Assembly: GCA_947174965.1 (NCBI GenBank)
Contig: CAMWKY010000177.1
Coordinates: forward strand, 1 to 5,082
Length of the DNA: 5,082 nt
Source of the DNA: an uncultured Ruminococcus sp.
GTDB taxonomy: Bacteria; Bacillota; Clostridia; Oscillospirales; Ruminococcaceae
Reading direction: 5' to 3'
Below the pieces are notes generated by a model. It had not been told where the DNA came from and ran no database searches. It saw nothing but the letters and a program-made list of their open reading frames with translations. Below are positions 1 to 5,082 of the stretch, one piece after another; the first letter of the stretch is position 1, and each line of letters begins with the position of its first letter. The position numbers and the translations under genes were made by a program.

Positions 1-1130
1 ATACTTTTCAGCCATTGAGAGAAAAATATATTATCGATTTGAAATCAAAAACCGATACAACAGCAGATTTTGAAATTTTTACAAGCAATTTCAAGCCGAA
101 TAAGCATAGTTTTATGAAAGTTGAACTGCTTCACGTTGTTGAAAATATTAATGATGAGGCTTCTGAAATACTTGATTACAAGATACTAAGAATAAATCAG
201 CGCATCAGGCTTAACACGGATTTTAATCAAAACTCCTCAACTATGCTGAAATATGATGCAAATGCCTATTCAATCAAACTTCTTGCACTGAATGATACAC
301 GACAGCGAATAATATACTATCTGCTGTATATCCATGAGCCGTTTGAATGTCTCAACAATATGCTTAACAGCCGAAAAATATCATACAGTACAGAAGAACT
401 TATACAGAATCTGCTTAATATATGCTATACAGTAAAAGAGTGCCACGGCGTTGAAACTGCACCAATATATCATAATGACATATCGCTTGAAAATATATTT
501 GTCTCCCCGAACGGAGAATATAAGCTCGGTAAGATTGATATGAAGCATTTCATAAACTTCTCAAAAGCTGAAAACTTATCCGCATCAAGTGAACTTTCTG
601 CCAGAAACGACATCTGCATGATTGGTGATGTTATTCAGACACTTGCAAACAAAACATCAAGAAAAAATCAGGCAAAACATAGCCGACTTCTTAAAATAGC
701 ATCAAAAGCCCGCAAAAAATCTGGCGGTTATAAAAATATCGGCGAAGTTATCAGCGATTTGAATAAAGCATCTTCCAAAAACAGCAAAATTTCTGTTCCA
801 GTGATAATTGCTGTTGTTGCTGTTCTGCTTGTGGGTGCGGGAATATTTACAGTGCCGAAACTTTTCAGCAAGACAATAGTCGGCGATACAAACGGTGACG
901 GATATGTAAATCAAGCTGATGTCACAAATCTACAGAACTTATACTCCGAACTTATGAGGTCGCCCCGCAAGCTTTCAAATGAGGAAAAAGCTATCTATGA
1001 TATTAACAAAGACGGATATATTGATGTTATAGATGTCTCCTACTTGCTCGGATATATTGAGTATCAGGAGGAAAACGGCGTAAAAATTGATATGGAAGAA
1101 TACATAGAAATTATTATGAACGAAGAGTAA
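1..1130 (+). CDS. Membrane-anchored kinase-like protein (probable pseudokinase) with C-terminal type I dockerin, 5' partial
   Basis: Partial at the left edge: the frame is open to base 1, and the first possible start, TTG at 15, has no ribosome binding site. I therefore take the true start to be outside the window. Numbering from that TTG, residues 1-250 resemble a Ser/Thr kinase fold. A candidate beta-3 lysine is K35 (FMKVE) and a helix C-like stretch lies around 48-62. The catalytic loop is HNDISLEN (153-160), with D155 and N160 kept. Later come a helix F-like NDICMIGDV (198-206) and a final helix around 239-250. No GxGxxG loop is visible, and the DFG position reads KLGKID, so ungapped alignment puts Lys173 where the metal-binding Asp belongs. 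Residues about 259-280 form one hydrophobic helix preceded by basic residues. Residues 290-348 are a dockerin with two EF-hand-like loops: D291/N293/D295/N299/D302 and D329/N331/D333/D337/D340. The predicted topology is kinase domain inside and dockerin outside. Its cohesin partner and its activity are unknown. Confidence 0.82.
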   Translation, partial: TFQPLREKYIIDLKSKTDTTADFEIFTSNFKPNKHSFMKVELLHVVENINDEASEILDYKILRINQRIRLNTDFNQNSSTMLKYDANAYSIKLLALNDTRQRIIYYLLYIHEPFECLNNMLNSRKISYSTEELIQNLLNICYTVKECHGVETAPIYHNDISLENIFVSPNGEYKLGKIDMKHFINFSKAENLSASSELSARNDICMIGDVIQTLANKTSRKNQAKHSRLLKIASKARKKSGGYKNIGEVISDLNKASSKNSKISVPVIIAVVAVLLVGAGIFTVPKLFSKTIVGDTNGDGYVNQADVTNLQNLYSELMRSPRKLSNEEKAIYDINKDGYIDVIDVSYLLGYIEYQEENGVKIDMEEYIEIIMNEE

Positions 1131-1136
1131 AACAAA

Positions 1137-1169
1137 CTCCGCATCTTTCAAAATGCGGAGCTTTTATTT
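1137..1169. terminator. Bidirectional intrinsic terminator between convergent genes
   Basis: An 8-bp perfect stem (CTCCGCAT at 1137-1144 pairing with ATGCGGAG at 1153-1160) encloses an 8-nt loop. On the plus strand it is followed by CTTTTATTT, and on the minus strand by TTTGTTTTAC, so it can stop transcription in both directions. It starts 7 nt after the stop codon of the kinase-dockerin gene. Its plus-strand T-tract runs into the stop codon of the converging HPt gene (TGA at 1169-1171). Folding was judged by eye and no energy was computed. Confidence 0.85.
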
Positions 1170-1516
1170 CAATCAAGATTTTTGATTGCAGAAACTGTTT
1201 GCAGATAGTCTGCTTCAACTTTCGGCAGAAAATCATTTGCCTTTGCAATGTCTTTATCTCTAAGCAGTTCTGTCATAGTGTGGCTTGATTCGTAAAGCTT
1301 TGTAAAACTAAGATTCTGGCAAACGCCTTTGAGAGTATGTGATGCACGGAAAGCTTCATCAATATTATTATCTTTAAGCGAATTTACAAGCAGTTCGTAA
1401 CTTCCATCATTCAGAAATTTCAGCACAAACTTATTGACAAGCTTTTCAGTCATAAGACGTGAGATTACATCTTCATAGTTGCCCTCAAGAGCCGTATAAC
1501 ATTCTTTAAGTGTCAT
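1169..1516 (-). CDS. Stand-alone histidine phosphotransfer (HPt) domain protein
   Basis: This is a 115-residue cytoplasmic protein, about the size of a single HPt four-helix bundle and with nothing else attached. The signature is ASHTLKGVCQNLSF (58-71). H60 is the predicted phosphorylated histidine, followed by the usual K63-G64, and helices are predicted on both sides. HPt proteins pass phosphoryl groups between a hybrid sensor kinase and a response-regulator aspartate. The ATG at 1514-1516 is well supported by a GGGGAGGA ribosome binding site just upstream. The gene starts 16 nt after the stop of the receiver/HD-GYP gene on the same strand and ends at the shared terminator, so the two almost certainly form one operon. 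The obvious inference is that this HPt phosphorylates, or drains phosphate from, the neighbouring receiver domain. No cognate histidine kinase is in the window, so the upstream partner is unknown. Confidence 0.88.
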   Translation of the reverse strand: MTLKECYTALEGNYEDVISRLMTEKLVNKFVLKFLNDGSYELLVNSLKDNNIDEAFRASHTLKGVCQNLSFTKLYESSHTMTELLRDKDIAKANDFLPKVEADYLQTVSAIKNLD

Positions 1517-1522
1517 GTTTTT

Positions 1523-1530
1523 TCCTCCCC
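1523..1530 (-). promoter_or_regulatory. Ribosome binding site of the HPt gene
   Basis: On the minus strand GGGGAGGA lies 6 nt before the ATG at 1514-1516. It is within the 16-nt gap after the receiver/HD-GYP stop codon, and this near-consensus site fixes the HPt start. Confidence 0.8.
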
Positions 1531-1532
1531 TG

Positions 1533-2621
1533 TCAGTTTATTTCCATTGTCATATCGTCTTCAACAATTCGTCTTAAAATCTCATCTGACGCATTTTTCA
1601 GGCACTCCATAATTATCGGATTGAATACACCGCACTCATTATTCAGAATCATTGCAACAGCTTTTTCATGAGAAAATGCTTTTTTATACACACGTTCACT
1701 TGTAAGAGCATCATAAACATCAGCAAGTGCGACAATCTGCGCTGAAATAGGTATCTCATCACCCTTTAAGCCGTCTGGATAACCTCTGCCGTCAAATCGT
1801 TCATGATGCCAGCGACAAATTTCATACGAAACCTTTACAAGCGGTTCATCTTTGTATGTTTCAAGCGCATCAAGCATCTTTGCACCTTCCATAGAATGCT
1901 GTTTCATAATAGCAAATTCTTCATCAGTCAGTCTGCCGGGTTTGTTGAGAATTTCATCAGGTATAGCGATTTTTCCAATATCGTGAAGCGCAGAAGCCTT
2001 GCTGATAAGTGAAATATCATCATGATTAAGATTATATTTCTTATCCTTGTCAAGCTTGATAAGTTCCTGCAACAAGATATGAGTAAAAAGCTGAACATGA
2101 AGTACGTGCATACCGCTTTCGCCGTTTCTGAACTCAACAATATGACTAAGTATATTAATCATAAGATTGCTGGTTTTTTCTTTTTCTTTAATCTGTTTTC
2201 GAACTTGTTTGCGGAGTTCTTTCTGATTCAGATAGAGTTTTATTGTATTTGCAACACGATTCTTTACAACAACAACATCAAACGGACGGATGATAAAATC
2301 AGTTGCACCCATTTCATATCCACGATGTATATATGGTGATGTTCTTTCTGACGAAATTATAACAACAGGTATATCCTCAATCCATTTTTTCTCATTCATA
2401 AAGGAAAGCACGCCATAACCGTCCATAACCTGCATATTTATATCAAGAAGAACAATTGAAATATTGCTTTTTTCTTCTTCAATTATTCTTATTGCGTCTG
2501 TTCCGTCGGGTGCTTCGATAATATCATAATCATCTTCCAGTATATCGGAAAGAAGTTCACGGTTAGAATCGCTGTCATCAACAATAAGAACTACGGGCTT
2601 ATCATACTTTTTCTTGCTCAA
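1533..2621 (-). CDS. Response regulator with HD-GYP output domain, predicted c-di-GMP phosphodiesterase
   Basis: This encodes 362 residues if translation starts at TTG 2619-2621, the start I prefer. AAAGGAG ends 9 nt before that TTG but directly abuts the alternative ATG at 2628-2630. The still earlier ATG at 2664-2666 lies inside the promoter. Residues 8-130 are a receiver domain: acidic pair D15-D16, phosphoacceptor D60 in DINMQVMDG, and S90 at the switch Ser/Thr position. The usual Lys-Pro is R112-P113, a conservative change at the conserved lysine. A charged helical linker (131-155) leads to an HD-GYP domain. It shows H172, H213-D214 in LHDIGKIAIP, H242, H272-H273 in HHERFDGRGYP (GYP at 280-282) and D301 in ALADVYDAL, so the metal-binding set looks complete. 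HD-GYP domains hydrolyse cyclic di-GMP to pGpG and/or GMP, and receiver phosphorylation would control this. It is cotranscribed with the HPt gene. Substrate and target behaviour (motility, adhesion or other) cannot be read from the sequence. Confidence 0.92.
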   Translation of the reverse strand: MSKKKYDKPVVLIVDDSDSNRELLSDILEDDYDIIEAPDGTDAIRIIEEEKSNISIVLLDINMQVMDGYGVLSFMNEKKWIEDIPVVIISSERTSPYIHRGYEMGATDFIIRPFDVVVVKNRVANTIKLYLNQKELRKQVRKQIKEKEKTSNLMINILSHIVEFRNGESGMHVLHVQLFTHILLQELIKLDKDKKYNLNHDDISLISKASALHDIGKIAIPDEILNKPGRLTDEEFAIMKQHSMEGAKMLDALETYKDEPLVKVSYEICRWHHERFDGRGYPDGLKGDEIPISAQIVALADVYDALTSERVYKKAFSHEKAVAMILNNECGVFNPIIMECLKNASDEILRRIVEDDMTMEIN

Positions 2622-2630
2622 AATAGTCAT

Positions 2631-2637
2631 CTCCTTT
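2631..2637 (-). promoter_or_regulatory. Ribosome binding site that decides the receiver/HD-GYP start
   Basis: AAAGGAG on the minus strand touches the ATG at 2628-2630 with no spacer, which is too close for efficient initiation there. It stands 9 nt upstream of the in-frame TTG at 2619-2621, a normal distance. The TTG is therefore the likelier start, although it is the weaker codon. Confidence 0.7.
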
Positions 2638-2640
2638 AAT

Positions 2641-2692
2641 AGTATAACTAAATTATAACACATCAAAAAAAATTTGTCAATATAAGTATAAC
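2641..2692 (-). repeat. Three GTTATAMT repeats around the promoter, possible operator
   Basis: On the minus strand GTTATACT occurs at 2685-2692, just upstream of the -35, and again at 2641-2648, around the expected transcription start. A third near copy, GTTATAAT (2652-2659), contains the -10 box. Their left ends are 11 and 33 bp apart, so all lie on about the same face of the helix. This would fit a regulator site, but in such AT-rich DNA short repeats arise easily by chance. Confidence 0.3.
2652..2680 (-). promoter_or_regulatory. Consensus SigA-type promoter of the receiver/HD-GYP-HPt operon
   Basis: On the minus strand a perfect -35 TTGACA (2675-2680) is followed by a 17-bp spacer and a perfect -10 TATAAT (2652-2657). 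The -10 is preceded by TGn, giving an extended -10. Transcription should begin near 2645, leaving a leader of roughly 20-25 nt before the TTG start. The spacer contains a run of eight T. The promoter sits in the short gap after mutS2, so the operon has its own strong transcription. A perfect core promoter suggests a high basal level, possibly held down by a repressor. Confidence 0.88.
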
Positions 2693-2725
2693 AGCAGTAT
2701 TAAAATATTTTACCATAATATTCAG

Positions 2726-5082
2726 TTATTTTAGTTCAGCAACTGTAACACCGTCCTCGCCCTCGCCGTAAACACCTAAACGAAAGCCTTTGATTGAGGG
2801 GTGTTCTTTAAGTCGCTTGTGTACGGCTTTGCGGAGAAGTCCAGTTCCTTTTCCGTGGATTATATAAATCATGGAGATATTTGACATAACAGCCTTGTCA
2901 ATGAAAGCATCAAGCTGATACACACCATCATCACACGCACAACCACGAATATCAAGTTCCATTTTTCCACGTCGTTCAGCTTTTATGCCGACTCTGCCGT
3001 CTTTTCTGCCCTTGCGGACAGTTTTATTTTCAACTGCTTTTTGTGATTCCTCCAGTCGCAGACGTGCAACACTCATTTTAGTACGCATCACACCCATTTG
3101 TACAAACACAAATCCGCTGTTATCGGGTTCGCCAGCAATAATGCCCTTGCGCTGTAAATCGACAACATATACAGTGTCACCACGTCTTAATTTTCGTGGA
3201 AGTACGTAATCTTCATTGCTGTCCGATTCGTTTACGGGATTTGCAATATTATACATATTGTTGAAATGCTGTCTTGACCTCGACTTCATACCCGATACAT
3301 CAGAACTGAACTCTTTGCGGTCTTTTTCCTTACGGAGTTTTTCAAGTTCATCAATAAGCTGATTTGATTCTGCCTTTGTCTGCTCGATAATAGTCATGGC
3401 TTGCAGACGTGCTTTTTCAAGTTCATCTGCCTTGAATTTCTCAATTTTTTCATGTTCAACACGCAAAGCTTCTTCATGTTCGGCAATTTCCCTGCGCAAC
3501 TGAATAGCTTTTTCCTTTTCCCTTTCAAGTTCAAGCCGTGACGATTCAAGCTTGCCGATAACTTCCTCTAAACGTGTATTCGCATCATTTACACGGCTTT
3601 TTGCGTCATTGATAATATCCAACGGCATACCCAGACTTTCAGAAATTGCAAAGGCATTTGATTTTCCGGGTGAACCGACAATGAGCCTGTATGTTGGTTT
3701 CAACGTCTCAATATTGAACTCACATGACGCATTCTGCACATCAGGAGTATCAATTGCAAACACTTTAAGTTCCTGATAGTGAGTAGTAACCATAAGCTTT
3801 GCACCATTGAAAATAAGTCGCCTGATTACTGCAACGGCAAGTGCCGACCCCTCAACAGGGTCAGTGCCTGAACCGAGTTCGTCAAGAAGTACTAGCGAAT
3901 TTTCGTTGGACGTACCTAAAATCTCGATAACCTTATTCGTGTGGGACGAAAAAGTTGACAGATTCTGCTCGATACTTTGACTGTCACCTATATCAACAAG
4001 AATATGCTCGAATATGGAAATACTGCTCCCGTCTGATACGGGAATAAGAAGTCCGCACATTGTCATAGCTGAAAGAAGTCCTGCTGTTTTGAGCGTGACA
4101 GTTTTTCCGCCAGTGTTTGCACCTGTTATAATAAGTGCCTGATATTCGTCACCAAGCGACAAATCAATTGGTACAGCTTTTTTCATGTCAAGAAGTGGGT
4201 GACGTGCTTTGCGAAGATTTATTATGCCGTCATCTGTAATTTTCGGCATGGAACATTTCAGCTTTGCACCAAGATTTGACTTTGCAAAATATAGATTCAG
4301 TTCAGCACATATTTTATAGTTCTCGCACAAAATATCAGCATAATCCCCGACATCTCTGCATAACTGCTGAATGATGCGTTCAATTTCCTCCTGCTCCTGC
4401 CCTTGTAAGATACGTATATCGTTGTTTGCTTCAACAACTGCCATAGGCTCAATGAAAATAGTCTGTCCTGTTGAGGACGTATCATGCACAAGACCGCTGA
4501 TTTGTCCACGATGTTCGGACTTTACAGGAAGTACAAATCTGCCGTCCCTCATGGTTACACTGCTTTCCTGCAAGTATTGTTGAGTGGTCTTGTTTTTAAC
4601 CATTTTATCAAGTGTTTCACGAAGATTCATTTCTGCACGGTGAATTTTTCGTCTTATTGATGCAAGTTCGGGACTTGCTCCGTCAGAAATTTCAGTATCA
4701 GAAATAATGGAACGGTCAAGTTTTTCAAGAAGCCAGTCGTTAGGTGCAAGACGTGAAAACAGGTAGTCAAGTTCCGTTTCGACATTCTCACAACTGCTGT
4801 ACCATTTTGCAAGACCGTTTATTTGTCGGAGCATGACCGCAATATCAAGCAAATCACGAAGCGATATTATTGCACCAGTCTTTGCACGTTTCGCAGATAC
4901 GGAAATATCCTTGAAATTTGAAAAAGGCGGTGTGCCGAACTGTATTGAAAGACTCAAAGCCTGATTTGTCTTTAAGTTTTCACGGCGTACCTCTGCTAAA
5001 TCGTATACGGGGCGCAAAGCAAGTGCCATACGCTTTGTTTCGTCATTTGAGCAGAGTTCCGCCAGCATTTCAAGTATTTTAT
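2726..5082 (-). CDS. mutS2: MutS2 (RqcU-like) ATPase with Smr domain, 5' partial
   Basis: The frame runs off the right edge. Residues KILE precede the first internal Met (5066-5068) and match the usual MutS2 N-terminus, so that Met is not the start and perhaps 15-20 residues are missing. Numbering from that Met, 1-300 are the core/lever and clamp regions. The MutS-type ABC ATPase follows: Walker A TGANTGGKT (315-323), STFSSHT (371-377), Walker B LVLLDELGSGTDP (392-404, D396-E397) and the H-loop TTHYQE (428-433). A long charged coiled coil spans about 485-585. A small beta-rich KOW-like segment (about 629-670) is followed by a C-terminal Smr domain (about 704-780) with LDIRG (705-709) and HGKGTG (738-743). 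Length is normal and nothing is broken. MutS2 lacks the mismatch-recognition domain of MutS. In Bacillus subtilis it acts on collided ribosomes, and in other bacteria it suppresses recombination. The Smr motif is DxR rather than the DxH of nuclease-active Smr domains, which favours a non-cleaving ribosome-splitting role (inference). Confidence 0.96.
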   Translation of the reverse strand, partial: KILEMLAELCSNDETKRMALALRPVYDLAEVRRENLKTNQALSLSIQFGTPPFSNFKDISVSAKRAKTGAIISLRDLLDIAVMLRQINGLAKWYSSCENVETELDYLFSRLAPNDWLLEKLDRSIISDTEISDGASPELASIRRKIHRAEMNLRETLDKMVKNKTTQQYLQESSVTMRDGRFVLPVKSEHRGQISGLVHDTSSTGQTIFIEPMAVVEANNDIRILQGQEQEEIERIIQQLCRDVGDYADILCENYKICAELNLYFAKSNLGAKLKCSMPKITDDGIINLRKARHPLLDMKKAVPIDLSLGDEYQALIITGANTGGKTVTLKTAGLLSAMTMCGLLIPVSDGSSISIFEHILVDIGDSQSIEQNLSTFSSHTNKVIEILGTSNENSLVLLDELGSGTDPVEGSALAVAVIRRLIFNGAKLMVTTHYQELKVFAIDTPDVQNASCEFNIETLKPTYRLIVGSPGKSNAFAISESLGMPLDIINDAKSRVNDANTRLEEVIGKLESSRLELEREKEKAIQLRREIAEHEEALRVEHEKIEKFKADELEKARLQAMTIIEQTKAESNQLIDELEKLRKEKDRKEFSSDVSGMKSRSRQHFNNMYNIANPVNESDSNEDYVLPRKLRRGDTVYVVDLQRKGIIAGEPDNSGFVFVQMGVMRTKMSVARLRLEESQKAVENKTVRKGRKDGRVGIKAERRGKMELDIRGCACDDGVYQLDAFIDKAVMSNISMIYIIHGKGTGLLRKAVHKRLKEHPSIKGFRLGVYGEGEDGVTVAELK

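Noticed and set aside
15..17. TTG as the start of the kinase-dockerin gene
   Set aside because: No ribosome binding site precedes it and the frame stays open to the left edge, so the gene is better treated as partial.
2022..2339. Plus-strand open frame of 105 codons
   Set aside because: It lies fully antisense to the receiver/HD-GYP gene, contains low-complexity Phe/Lys runs, has no family resemblance, and is best explained as a by-product of the real coding strand.
2664..2666. ATG as the start of the receiver/HD-GYP gene
   Set aside because: It lies inside the spacer of a perfect promoter and has no ribosome binding site of its own.
2701..2712. TAAAATATTTTA palindrome after mutS2 as a terminator
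   Set aside because: It is pure A/T with no usable loop and no following T-tract, so it would not form a stable hairpin. No convincing mutS2 terminator is visible, and some read-through into the downstream operon is possible.
2985..4583. Several plus-strand open frames of 70-74 codons opposite mutS2
   Set aside because: All are antisense to conserved MutS2 coding sequence, with no recognisable domain or convincing ribosome binding site.
5066..5068. ATG as the start of mutS2
   Set aside because: The upstream codons in the window read KILE, which continues the typical MutS2 N-terminus; the real start is beyond the edge.

Overview
The window reads as AT-rich chromosomal DNA from a Gram-positive anaerobe of the Clostridia, most likely a Ruminococcus-like member of the Oscillospiraceae. 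This rests on a type I dockerin fused to a membrane-anchored kinase-like protein, a consensus SigA-type promoter, strong AGGAGG-type ribosome binding sites, and a MutS2 of the Firmicutes type. The placement is an inference. No rRNA or other taxonomic marker is present.

Layout from left to right. (1) Positions 1-1130, plus strand: the 3' part of a gene for a kinase-fold protein, with one transmembrane helix and a C-terminal dockerin carrying two Ca-binding loops. The gene enters from the left edge. Its kinase domain lacks a glycine-rich loop and a normal DFG motif, so it is probably a pseudokinase or an atypical kinase. (2) Positions 1137-1169: a hairpin with T-rich tracts on both sides. It can terminate this gene and the converging operon. 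(3) Positions 1169-2621, minus strand: a two-gene operon encoding a receiver/HD-GYP protein (predicted c-di-GMP phosphodiesterase) followed 16 nt later by a stand-alone histidine phosphotransfer (HPt) protein. A perfect TTGACA-17-TATAAT promoter with extended -10 lies just upstream. It overlaps the longest open reading frame and so rules out the most upstream ATG as the start. (4) Positions 2726-5082, minus strand: mutS2, complete at the C-terminus (Smr domain) but missing roughly its first 15-20 codons beyond the right edge.

Functionally, the receiver/HD-GYP protein and the HPt protein look like two parts of a phosphorelay that controls c-di-GMP breakdown. No histidine kinase is in view, so the signal source must be elsewhere. 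MutS2 acts in ribosome rescue and/or recombination control and has its own upstream transcription. The dockerin kinase is on the opposite strand and probably unrelated to the operon. There is no stretch over 300 bases without a gene. No RNA genes, CRISPR arrays, insertion sequences or attachment sites were seen. The most unusual item is the membrane kinase-dockerin fusion. The rest is well-understood families with some regulatory detail worth checking.
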